From Pseudoselenomonas ruminantium (GTDB taxonomy: Bacteria > Bacillota > Negativicutes > Selenomonadales > Selenomonadaceae): 64,000 nucleotides of DNA. Below are positions 9,565 to 17,917 of the stretch, piece by piece (positions within the stretch are counted from its first letter, which is position 1; each line of letters begins with the position of its first letter). The notes beneath the pieces are model-generated. The model was given only the letters and a program-made list of their open reading frames with translations, made no database searches and had not been told where the DNA came from. The translations under genes were made by a program, and so were the position numbers. The stretch covers positions 44,314 through 108,313 of the forward strand of contig SVBZ01000003.1 in assembly GCA_015058575.1 (NCBI GenBank), in the 5' to 3' direction.

Positions 9565-11148
9565 CTATTCACATATTTTTTGTGATATTAAATCAGCTAT
9601 ATTTCTGTTCACTACTTCATTCAAATGTGAAGGAACAGCCCCATATTCATAGCCATCATCGGTAAAATAGTTTTTCAGTCTTGATGTATCTACAGACTTG
9701 CATTTTTCACAGTTACATTCGAAGAAATCATAATAGTACTTTAATTTTTTATTGATTTTTACAATCTCATTCTTGTCCTCAAAATCAACACATCCTGTTA
9801 AATCTCCATGTCTTTCACTAAGATAGCTTTTTACAAGAATAATATGCTCACTTGGTATATAGCATCTTAGCCTATTTATAAAATTTAAACATTCTTTTTT
9901 CCACAACACATCACATTCTTCACTAAATCTTGATATAACTCTACCTGTCACAGATACGACCGCATCATCAAAGGCATCTGTCTTGGTCAAATAACCACCA
10001 TCAACTTCCAATATATCAAAACGCTCTTCCGTAAAATCCAGAATTAAATATTCTTCTTTTTCTTCTTTTATTATATCCCAAAACGACGATGCAATATCCC
10101 TTCTCACCATAATTTGTCTATACTTATTTTTATGTGAGATATCTAATCCATCAACAGGATGCATAACACTAATAATACTAGAAAAATTGAACCGTAAATA
10201 AGGGTCATTCAGCTGATCCATATCGCGCAAAATGACATTAAGATTATATCCTCCAAAAGTAATGTAAGAAATCTCTCTATTATGAGGAAATAATTCTCTC
10301 AAAAAAGTTCTGTAATTATTACGCAGCTCCAAGAAATCATCTTTTCCTCTAAGCGGATACAATCCGGCCAAACTTTCAGATGATTTTATATGTAACATCC
10401 TTCGTAATGTATCTCTGTATTTAGAAAACAGTCCTCTCTTTTTGAAACCATCTATCAAACATCTATAAGCCTGAATGCCTTCTGCATTAAAATCAACCGC
10501 ATTCCCCCTAGGCTTAGCGGAAAGAGAATTTTCCCTGAACTTTCTATAATAATAAAGAGGCTTTCTCACACATACAACCTTATTGGCAAGAGCCACAAGC
10601 AATGCATACACTCCACGTGCTTGGCTGTGACAATCTGGGAATTCTATCTGATTGTCTATCCATAATGTTTTTTTATATAGACATCGCCAAATAGCAGTAT
10701 ACCCTCTCTTTATCCGTTCTTCTTTATTGTACTCCTTTCCAACAGCTCCCCAGCAAACTTTTACAGTTTTCTTCCCCGTATTATTATTAACTCGATATAC
10801 ATCACATTCCACTATATCAGCATCTTCAGTTATAATCTTCTCATATAGCAGTTTCAAATAATCCCTATCCAGCCAATCATCTGCATCTACAAAAGCAATA
10901 TATCTGCCCTCAGCTTTCCTTATGCCATAGTTTCTTGTGAGTGATGGGCCTTCATTTTCTTTTGAATATAACTTGAATCTCTTATCCCTAATAGCCCATT
11001 CATTGCACACCTGCTCAGATTTGTCTGTCGAACCATCATTTATCATCAACACTTCAAAATCACGATATGATTGACCAGCTACAGTTTCCAGACATTGATT
11101 CAGATATTTCTCTACATTGTATACTGGAATGATTACACTTATCTCCAT
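9565..11148 (-). CDS. GT2 glycosyltransferase with large C-terminal domain
   Basis: 527 residues; ATG 11148. Residues 1-220 are a classical GT-A family 2 domain: SVIIPVYNVEKYLNQCLETV, LMINDGSTDKS, and VDADDW as the metal-binding DxD. The second half (about 290-520) resembles the DUF6270 domain found in capsule clusters, with YLILDFTEERFDIL and a long strand-helix tail. The usual nucleophile-bearing start of that domain is not obvious (FGGYNLN where a GSC-like motif would sit), so it may be non-catalytic. Probably adds one sugar to a surface glycan. First gene of a short pair with the methyltransferase at 8651-9550. Confidence 0.7.
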   Translation of the reverse strand: MEISVIIPVYNVEKYLNQCLETVAGQSYRDFEVLMINDGSTDKSEQVCNEWAIRDKRFKLYSKENEGPSLTRNYGIRKAEGRYIAFVDADDWLDRDYLKLLYEKIITEDADIVECDVYRVNNNTGKKTVKVCWGAVGKEYNKEERIKRGYTAIWRCLYKKTLWIDNQIEFPDCHSQARGVYALLVALANKVVCVRKPLYYYRKFRENSLSAKPRGNAVDFNAEGIQAYRCLIDGFKKRGLFSKYRDTLRRMLHIKSSESLAGLYPLRGKDDFLELRNNYRTFLRELFPHNREISYITFGGYNLNVILRDMDQLNDPYLRFNFSSIISVMHPVDGLDISHKNKYRQIMVRRDIASSFWDIIKEEKEEYLILDFTEERFDILEVDGGYLTKTDAFDDAVVSVTGRVISRFSEECDVLWKKECLNFINRLRCYIPSEHIILVKSYLSERHGDLTGCVDFEDKNEIVKINKKLKYYYDFFECNCEKCKSVDTSRLKNYFTDDGYEYGAVPSHLNEVVNRNIADLISQKICE

Positions 11149-11246
11149 ACTCCAACGCCCCTCACTTACCTAGTCACAGCAAAAATTCTAAAATTGTATC
11201 TCCCCAACGGCCTGACTAATTATCGCTATCCCGTTTATCTTTTCTG

Positions 11247-11869
11247 TTACTTTTCCAACATTATATAAGCTCGCATTATTTCACTAATTTCATCTCGAGT
11301 ATAATACTTTTCTAAATCTTTTTTTGTATCAGTACATCCTGACTGAAAATATTATTGCTGAAATAGCTTGCATCACAATCATACACATCACAACTCAACG
11401 CATCTACATTATAATATTTTGCCAGTATCAATCTATGAAAACAATCCATCAAACAGTAATCCCTGGCAATCTTCACATTATAATCTTGAAAGAATCCTTT
11501 ATTCTCGAATTGGTAGATCCTATCTTTAAACCTATTCCACCTTTGTTCGGCAGACTTAAAGGTCGTGAAATGCATATAAGTTTTCTTATATATCGCTCCA
11601 TTATATTTATTATGTCCTAGATAATCGCACAACGAAAAATAATAAACTGCTGGCAAGCAACCACTATGCAGATTCTTAATCAGTTTACTCACTTTCACTG
11701 GTATATTTCTTTGAACCGGCTCTCCAACTTCTATATCAAACAGGTGATGATATATACTGATGACTCTCGTAAATCCCAGTGCTCTAGCATATTTTTCCAT
11801 TTCAAGAGCCGCATCATCATGAGCTGCTATAAACACCAGACTACTTCTATCAACTTCATCTATCGACAT
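11247..11869 (-). pseudogene. Truncated, frameshifted relative of the ParB/Srx-like gene at 14193
   Basis: The frame from 11869 encodes FIAAHDDAALEME, then YKKTYMHFTTFKSAEQRW, then LMDCFHRLILAKYYNVDAL. These align with matching blocks in the intact gene at 14193-15011 (LVLIAVHEA, YKKSIKLLDS, IVDGAHRISLALYHRL). The first half, including the glycine-rich loop of the Rossmann-like module, is missing: upstream DNA is instead a group II intron remnant. Near the 3' end the frame shifts around 11325-11345. Read in the other frame, a plausible tail TDTKKDLEKYYTRDEISEIM continues to a stop at 11247-11249. The key Gly of DGAHR is Cys here. Most likely a dead gene. Confidence 0.6.
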
Positions 11870-11884
11870 AACCTGACAGGCATT

Positions 11885-12250
11885 CAGTGTCTCTCCATTT
11901 ACAAGACTTCAATTCTCCTTACCTCCCGGAGCCTGTCAGTCCTCCCAGATATACAAGTAGTACCATCGCATGCTCGCCACGACGCTCTATTGCCCCCGAC
12001 GTAACCTGAACAGCCTCTCTTTATCGGTTGTACTTTGCTGTCTGCGACCTTGAGAGCGGTATCAACTTCCGCTGCATATAACTCGGGGCTGAATAGCTTC
12101 ACGCTTTCGCATTGCGACTCTCCTGTTCCTTTGCCTACGCTTAAACCTAACCTCGCACCTTCGGCTCCAAGGCTAAACATTAACTGCTCGTTAGGCTTTG
12201 CCGAACGTGGACTTTCACCACTCTATATTACTTGCACCGGGCTGGCTTAC
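11885..12250 (-). mobile_element. Group II intron remnant (5' ribozyme part)
   Basis: On the minus strand the sequence has features typical of the 5' half of bacterial group II introns: GTGCAAGTAATAT, GGTGAAAGTCCACG, GCCTAACGAGCAG, a stretch ending CCCGAGTTATATG, AGAGGCTGTTCAGGTTACG, and GGAGGACTGACAGGCTCCGG near the lower end. No intron-encoded reverse transcriptase and no domain V were found, so only a piece of domain I and neighbours remains. It is fused directly to the truncated gene at 11247-11869. A 93-codon open frame inside it (11899-12180) is not a gene. Confidence 0.65.
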
Positions 12251-12372
12251 CCTCATGAATGTATTTTACCATTAATTCTTGGTGTACATCAAAGAGGGTA
12301 TAAGTCAATGCCGAATTCCTTATTGAAAAATCCACCTAAATTTTGACTTATTTGGGGTGTGCGAAGTATGAA

Positions 12373-13011
12373 TTATTTACTATACTCATGGATAAAATTT
12401 GAAGTTTCCATCAACAACTCTTCTGATTTATCCAAAAAATCCACCAGCATCACATTCTCATCACCAGAAATTCTATGAATATAGTCCAGTTTATCCAAAA
12501 GTGGTTTCGCACTATCTATACTATCCAACCTGCTATGCAACACAAAGCGACATTGAATACTTATGCTTCTATCCGCACTGGCAGTTTGATCTTTTCGTCT
12601 CACTAATGTCGCATACCTATTGATGTCTGCATAATATTTTCCCATAGTCGACACAACATTATTGCAGAAATTTTCTCTGATTTGAAGCAATACATTCTCA
12701 CGATCTGCATTTCTTTGACAACTAATTTCAGTTTTATGGTTCATGTATTTATTTCGATCCTTATCATTGTTTTCTTTTTGTATCCTTTCTGTCATTCCAG
12801 TAGAAATTAAAACGGCCCAAATAGTACCAATCCCTCCAAAGATACCACCGATATAGCTCCCCCAGAATGAAGCCCAAGCCTCATTACTTATATTTGATGG
12901 TAGCTTCGATGGAAAAAATACAAACTGCAATAATACAGGAAATATAATAACTAAAAAACAAATCAAAACACCAAGATAAAATTTATCATTAGTGATAACA
13001 TACTTCTTCAA
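12373..13011 (-). CDS. Small membrane protein of unknown function
   Basis: 212 residues; TTG 13011 preceded by AGGAGG. Two hydrophobic segments (about residues 13-33 and 48-70, the latter glycine-rich) are followed by a charged region about 75-205 that looks helical. The protein is probably anchored in the inner membrane with a cytoplasmic tail. I do not recognise a named family. Its last codons, AGT AAA TAA, continue into a sequence closely resembling the IS4 terminus found at 1539-1559, so its 3' end may lie at another IS end. It is not obviously part of the glycan pathway. Confidence 0.55.
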   Translation of the reverse strand: MKKYVITNDKFYLGVLICFLVIIFPVLLQFVFFPSKLPSNISNEAWASFWGSYIGGIFGGIGTIWAVLISTGMTERIQKENNDKDRNKYMNHKTEISCQRNADRENVLLQIRENFCNNVVSTMGKYYADINRYATLVRRKDQTASADRSISIQCRFVLHSRLDSIDSAKPLLDKLDYIHRISGDENVMLVDFLDKSEELLMETSNFIHEYSK

Positions 13012-13192
13012 CCATTGTCCTCCTCGTTACCTTAATATTTAAGTTAAATAACTCATTACGCCAGTCACTTTAACCGCTCAGACAAGAAGTACAAGCAGTT
13101 AGTAGCACCTATCTTTTTATTCCACATTCAAAAATGGAATTTGAGAGATTATCTACAAATTTTATTATTTCTAATTCAGTCATCTTTCTCCA

Positions 13193-14189
13193 ACGGATTG
13201 TCAACCCCAATGCAACACTTTTGAAAATGGACCTCATATGGTATTTTTAAGATGAAATTACAATCTAAGAGCAGCAACACATAACTCAAAATAAAAAAAC
13301 GCATAGCCCTCTGGTATAATGGTGTTTGCGACAACCCATTTCCATGAGGAACTATGCGTCATTACAAACATCTTACACTATATGAGAGAGAAAATCTACT
13401 ATTTCTTAAGGCCAATGGCTATTCCATAACTGCTATAGCCAAAAGTATGGGGCGCAATAAGGGAACTATATCCCGTGAGCTTCGTCGGAAATCTGTTGCC
13501 AATCAGTATATGCCAGTAGTGGCACAACACCAGTATCAGGCACGCCATGCATATTGCAAGCCACATAACAGGCTGAAACACGCCCGGCTTTTGAAGCACG
13601 TGAAGCACAGGCTGCTTGAATGTCAGTGGTCTCCAGAAGAAATTGCCGGACGGCTGAGAGCCGAATATGGCAGGTGCGTAATAAGCACCACAACCATCTG
13701 TCGTGCGATATACAGTGGATGGCTGAACGCTCCCAAAGCCTCCACGGCAAGCATCATAAAAAAGTTGAGACACCGTGGCAAGCGCATGAAGAAGCGCTCC
13801 ATTGAGGAGGAGCGTGGTAAAATCCAGATCAGCCACGATATTACAGAACGCCCAGCAGGAGCCGAAAACCGCTCAAAAATAGGCCACCGGGAAGCGGATA
13901 CCGTTGTGGACAAGCAAGGAAAAGCCTGCCTTGTAACCCTTGTCGACCGAAAAAGTCGCTACCTTATGTGCGGCAAGGCTGACAAGAAAAATGCTCAGGC
14001 AGTCAGCAGGGCAATGGTTGACCTGCTTCTTGATGCCAAAGCCCTGTCGGTAACGCCTGACAAGAGCAAAGAATTTGCCCGCTATGCAGATACGACCGAA
14101 TACCTAAAGATGGCCTGCCATTGTCTTAACTACAGAACACCATATGAGGTCCATTTTGAGGAAGTGTTGCACTTAGCTTGACAATCCGT
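13193..14189 (+). mobile_element. IS30-family insertion sequence with internal deletion
   Basis: Long imperfect inverted repeats of about 50 bases bound the element. The left end at 13193-13243 contains ACGGATTGTCAA, TGCAACACTT and AAAATGGACCTCATATGG. The same blocks appear inverted at about 14140-14189, overlapping the 3' end of the transposase gene. Total length is about 1.0 kb. The left flank may carry the start of an otherwise lost minus-strand gene (an open frame from ATG 13187, 24 codons, with GGAG upstream). The right end lies four bases from the stop of the gene at 14193-15011. Confidence 0.8.
13354..14181 (+). pseudogene. IS30-family transposase lacking part of the catalytic core
   Basis: 275 residues against roughly 330-350 for intact relatives. 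The N-terminal helix-turn-helix (RHYKHLTLYERENLLFLK, AKSMGRNKGTISREL) and the start of the DDE core (GHREADTVVDK, LVTLVDRKSRYLM) are present. After TPDKSKEFARYADTTEYLK the protein jumps straight to NYRTPYEVHFEEVLHLA. The usual intervening block (about 50-60 residues, including the PWQRGTNEN-type segment with the catalytic Glu) is missing in frame. The product is expected to bind DNA but not to cut it. Confidence 0.8.
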
Positions 14190-14192
14190 CAC

Positions 14193-15011
14193 CTAATAAT
14201 AAATATAACTTAAATACTTATTTTTTTCCTCAAGAGCATTTTGTTCTGACTGAGTAAACTTCAATAAATGTATATTCGCAATCAGAGGAATAGCCGCTGG
14301 ATTATGTATTTCTTTATATGGAACCGTTTCTGGATATATCTCACATTTTACATTCGATAACCGATGATATAACGCTAATGAAATACGATGCGCACCATCA
14401 ACTATTAACCCATTCCCCAATATTTTAACTGGTTTATTTTCATCATAACCTTTCTTTTCCCAATTAATAATAAGTTTCAAAAATTCTCTTAGCCTTTTTT
14501 CCACCACATCATCAGCTGAATCTAGTAATTTGATTGACTTTTTATATATTTCGTACCCATAATCATTTTTTCCATAATATTGTTCGATTGCTAAATATCT
14601 TGCAGGTAACACTATACTATCTTTGCTCGCACGCCATATTGTTGTCAAACTAACATCGCTTATATAAGGCTTTCCCAACATAACTTCATACAAAAATGGG
14701 TATATCCATATATACTCTCTATAGCCTTTTTTTTGCAAAGCAATTTCTATTTGGGGAACTATTGCCTCATGCACTGCAATCAATACCAAAGGGTTTGAAT
14801 ACTTTTTTAATCCGTCCAGGCTTATAACTGGAAAACCTTCTACACTTGTCACTGTATTTGACGAAGTCACGTATGCTTTAATTCTTTCGCCTAACCCTTG
14901 CCTTCTCAACGTTTTAAAAAAACGTTGTGCAACATATCCCGCCCCATAAATCACACACTCTCTAGAAGCTATTATTCTTTTTAAATCATCAGCATCCTTA
15001 ATATTTAACAT
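14193..15011 (-). CDS. Rossmann-like module fused to ParB/sulfiredoxin-like domain
   Basis: About 273 residues from ATG 15011 (GAGGA upstream); an in-frame TTG at 15029 would add six. The first about 110 residues are the locus-wide module (ECVIYGAGYVAQRFFKTL, then LVLIAVHEAIV). The C-terminal half has a helical stretch, then ILGNGLIVDGAHRISLALY. The DG-x-HR motif is typical of the ParB/Srx fold, which includes DNA-binding ParB, sulfiredoxin and the free-serine kinase SerK. In a glycan cluster a small-molecule phosphotransferase is a reasonable guess, but no substrate can be named. The stop codon lies four bases from the IS30 end, so the extreme C-terminus may be altered. A broken paralogue lies at 11247-11869. 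Confidence 0.6.
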   Translation of the reverse strand: MLNIKDADDLKRIIASRECVIYGAGYVAQRFFKTLRRQGLGERIKAYVTSSNTVTSVEGFPVISLDGLKKYSNPLVLIAVHEAIVPQIEIALQKKGYREYIWIYPFLYEVMLGKPYISDVSLTTIWRASKDSIVLPARYLAIEQYYGKNDYGYEIYKKSIKLLDSADDVVEKRLREFLKLIINWEKKGYDENKPVKILGNGLIVDGAHRISLALYHRLSNVKCEIYPETVPYKEIHNPAAIPLIANIHLLKFTQSEQNALEEKNKYLSYIYY

Positions 15012-15049
15012 TGATAAATAATTCCTCAATCTTTACGACCTGCTAATAT

Positions 15050-16102
15050 TCATACCGCATATAAAACAGTATCATTACCAGAAAATGAATACGTACGTAA
15101 ATACATTTTATAATCAGGGTGAATTCTTAGTAAAAAAATTGGAATATCCCATATATCATTTCGCTTATGATATACGCTTATAGCAAGCTTTGGCCTGCTT
15201 TTTTTTATCGTATTCACTGCCCCCTGCAAAGCTCGCAGCTCTGAACCCTCTATATCCATTTTTATAAAAGTAGCTCTTTTATTACTTATCACAGAATCAA
15301 TACTTTTTACGTGTATTTCTTCCCCACTGACAACATCAGTTTGTATTGTCCTGTCCCCTGCAATATCTTGTCCTTTCTTTAAACGAAGAATTGTATCTTC
15401 ATTCCACAAACCGCATTCATAATACTTGATCTTATCAGGAGTAGTTATCTTAGCTAAATTATTTTTACATTTATGCATTAAATCCGAATTTGGTTCAAAT
15501 AAATATATCTTTCGATAATCTCCGCCACACCATCTTATAAATTGCTCTGAAGTCTCACCCTGGAACCCCCCACAATCAACAAATATTTCTTCAGGACAAT
15601 GTTGTAACACATCCAAATCAAAATACTGACATTCCTCTGCCATTTTCCCCATAATAAGTAAGTTTTGTTTAGATATTCCTTCATTCATAAATTGAGCAAC
15701 AACTGATTGATAATTAAATAAAATAGAAATAACAATATAATATTCATGTAGTTTGGGACGCATATCATCAAAACTAAACACTTTCAATCCATTTATCGTT
15801 TGACCACTTTTTTTATTATCTATAAAGCAATCTACTTTAATATCCGGGAAGAAATTTACAATAGATTTTCCCCATGTACCTGCTCCAAATAAAGCAACCT
15901 TTTTTTTTGTCATAGCTACTTTCTCGAGTAGCACCTTTCCCAATACACTATTTCGTACAATTTCTTTCATGTACTTTTTTTCATCAGTTAAACTATATAA
16001 CGAACGACTTAAATATATCTGTCTTGATATATCGTCCTGAAGCTGATTATATACATTTTTTAGAGATACAGTATTTTCTTCTTCACCATAAAAGCTATCC
16101 AT
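15050..16102 (-). CDS. FkbM family methyltransferase with N-terminal Rossmann-like module
   Basis: 350 residues from ATG 16102, placed by GGAGG six bases upstream. A helical lead is followed by the module at about 68-165 (KKVALFGAGTWGKSIVNF, then DCFIDNKKSG). The second half is an FkbM SAM-dependent methyltransferase: EIFVDCGGFQGETSEQFI, YLFEPNSDLMHKC, then ATFIKMDIEGSELRALQGA and KLAISVYHK. FkbM enzymes O-methylate sugars or polyketides. The gene follows the SDR gene at 16114 closely and is probably in the same operon as the CDP-alditol genes. Confidence 0.8.
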   Translation of the reverse strand: MDSFYGEEENTVSLKNVYNQLQDDISRQIYLSRSLYSLTDEKKYMKEIVRNSVLGKVLLEKVAMTKKKVALFGAGTWGKSIVNFFPDIKVDCFIDNKKSGQTINGLKVFSFDDMRPKLHEYYIVISILFNYQSVVAQFMNEGISKQNLLIMGKMAEECQYFDLDVLQHCPEEIFVDCGGFQGETSEQFIRWCGGDYRKIYLFEPNSDLMHKCKNNLAKITTPDKIKYYECGLWNEDTILRLKKGQDIAGDRTIQTDVVSGEEIHVKSIDSVISNKRATFIKMDIEGSELRALQGAVNTIKKSRPKLAISVYHKRNDIWDIPIFLLRIHPDYKMYLRTYSFSGNDTVLYAV

Positions 16103-16113
16103 TTTTTCCTCCA

Positions 16114-17163
16114 CTATCTATCACACATGATATCCACAGTCTTCTTTAATCCATTTTTCATATCGCAATCAGCTTGCCATCCAATTCTTTGTATTTTGCT
16201 TGTATCCATAACAGCAATTTGAGCCTTAGAGAATCCTTTTTTCTCCACCGCATTAGGTAATTCAAAAATAATATTTTTATTGGATATTTCAGCCAATATT
16301 TCTGCAATTTCTCTCAACTGAAATACTCCATAAGTATCTGCAATATTGTATGCTTCTCCGTCATTACCACTAACTAATAAAAGCAACAATGCTCTCACAG
16401 CATCCATAACATAGATATAAGAAAAGCGTTGCGTACCATCACTTTTTAATACTATATCCTCACCGTTAATAGTATTTATGATAAATTGGGACAGAGCCTT
16501 ACTATCATCCAAGCGCATAGTAGGCCCATAAACGCGTGACAATCTGGGTATAACAATATCCATTCCATATTGCTCACGATAAGCTTGACATAGAGCCTCT
16601 CCTGCTCTTTTCCCCTCTGGATAAGCTGCACGCAAAGTATTACAATCTAAATATCCACAGTATTTTTCATCAAATATATCTGTTTCGTATAACGCATTAC
16701 CGTATATTTCTACAGAAGACAAAAACAATACTCTTGCTACATTTTTTTCACGACCAAATTCCAATATGTTTTTTGTCCCCTCAATATTGGTCATTAAAGC
16801 CCCAATAGGATCTTGAGCATAAAGGCGCGGATGGGTATTGCTTGCAGCATGAATTATATAATCAATATCTACCTCTATATTGAATGATTCATTGATATCA
16901 AACTGTACAAAATAAAAAAATTGCGAATTCCAATAATCTGCAAATCGTTCTCGTGCCTTATCCTCGCTTCGACTCAAAGCATAAACTTTAATATCTTCAT
17001 TATACAACTTATTTCTAAGCATAATCGCATCTATTAGCACAGTTCCCAGTAAGCCACTTGCCCCTGTAATCAGGATGCTTTTCCCGGTTATTTTATTCCA
17101 GTCTATACCGTAATTTGTTATTTTTTCTATTTCCATTTCATATAATTCATTATGGAAAAACAT
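16114..17163 (-). CDS. Extended SDR family NAD-dependent epimerase/dehydratase or reductase
   Basis: 349 residues. The N-terminal NAD loop GKSILITGASGLLGTVLID, the strand with HAASNTHP, the active-site LSSVEIYG and the YPEGKRAGEALC motif (Tyr-x3-Lys) identify an extended SDR enzyme acting on a nucleotide- or phospho-sugar. It sits directly upstream of the FkbM gene and 18 bases downstream of a TarI/IspD-like cytidylyltransferase. In CDP-arabinitol and similar pathways of streptococcal capsules an SDR is paired with a TarI-like enzyme. A role as a CDP-pentose reductase or epimerase here is therefore plausible but unproven; UDP-sugar 4-epimerase or decarboxylase activity is the alternative. Confidence 0.75.
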   Translation of the reverse strand: MFFHNELYEMEIEKITNYGIDWNKITGKSILITGASGLLGTVLIDAIMLRNKLYNEDIKVYALSRSEDKARERFADYWNSQFFYFVQFDINESFNIEVDIDYIIHAASNTHPRLYAQDPIGALMTNIEGTKNILEFGREKNVARVLFLSSVEIYGNALYETDIFDEKYCGYLDCNTLRAAYPEGKRAGEALCQAYREQYGMDIVIPRLSRVYGPTMRLDDSKALSQFIINTINGEDIVLKSDGTQRFSYIYVMDAVRALLLLLVSGNDGEAYNIADTYGVFQLREIAEILAEISNKNIIFELPNAVEKKGFSKAQIAVMDTSKIQRIGWQADCDMKNGLKKTVDIMCDR

Positions 17164-17181
17164 TTTATATTATCTCCATTT

Positions 17182-17901
17182 CTATTTCATCCACTCACTT
17201 CTTTTTACAGTAAGAAGCGCTTTAAATAATTCAAAATCTTCTACAGTTGTTATTTTTATATTTTTGTTTGATCCCTTGGCAAAATATAATTTTTCGCCTA
17301 AATCCGCCATCATAGTATTAGTATATGCAGAACCATAGATACCAATTTTCTCTTTAAATGCTTTTTGGTAACAATCATATAACTTACAGAATTTATATGC
17401 CTGTGGAGTAACCACTCTTCTCAATGTCTCTCTTGGAATATATTTAGTTGTTGATATCTCGTCATCTTTTATAAAAATTTGTTCATTGTATGGTAATGAT
17501 GACACCGCATTACCATACTTATGGCACACGACCAAAACATCAGAAATTACTTCCTCATCTATCATTGGACGAATACCATCATGAATAATCACAACATCCT
17601 CATTTTCCAATTTATCCTTTAAGTTGACTATTCCGTTACGGATAGATTCCTGTCCAGTCTCTCCGCCAGATACGACCCATTTCAGTTTTGTTATATTATA
17701 TTGTTTTGCATAAGCTCTTAATATATCATGCCAACCTTCCAAACATACTACTTCGATAGCATCAATCTCTGGATGTTTTTGAAAGCTTTCTAAAGTATAT
17801 ATTATTATTGGTTTATCGTTAATATTTATAAACTGCTTTGGAATATCTTGCCCTGTTCGAGTTCCCTTTCCACCAGCAATAATTAGCGCTATATTTTTCA
17901 T
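17182..17901 (-). CDS. TarI/IspD-like CTP:alditol-phosphate cytidylyltransferase
   Basis: 239 residues, normal length for IspD/TarI. ALIIAGGKGTRTGQDIPKQF is the CTP-binding loop, and the family's later motifs are visible: VVSGGETGQESIRNG, VIIHDGIRPMI, TPQAYKF and ITTVEDFELF. It transfers CMP from CTP to an alditol (or methylerythritol) phosphate. The neighbours, an SDR enzyme and a TagF/TarL-like polymerase, favour a CDP-ribitol or CDP-arabinitol role over isoprenoid synthesis. Start ATG 17901 with GAGGT upstream. Confidence 0.8.
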   Translation of the reverse strand: MKNIALIIAGGKGTRTGQDIPKQFININDKPIIIYTLESFQKHPEIDAIEVVCLEGWHDILRAYAKQYNITKLKWVVSGGETGQESIRNGIVNLKDKLENEDVVIIHDGIRPMIDEEVISDVLVVCHKYGNAVSSLPYNEQIFIKDDEISTTKYIPRETLRRVVTPQAYKFCKLYDCYQKAFKEKIGIYGSAYTNTMMADLGEKLYFAKGSNKNIKITTVEDFELFKALLTVKRSEWMK

Positions 17902-17917
17902 AAATACCTCGCATTTA

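Noticed and set aside
11899..12180. 93-codon minus-strand open frame
   Set aside because: Lies entirely in the group II intron remnant; the sequence is explained by ribozyme structure and the translation resembles no protein.
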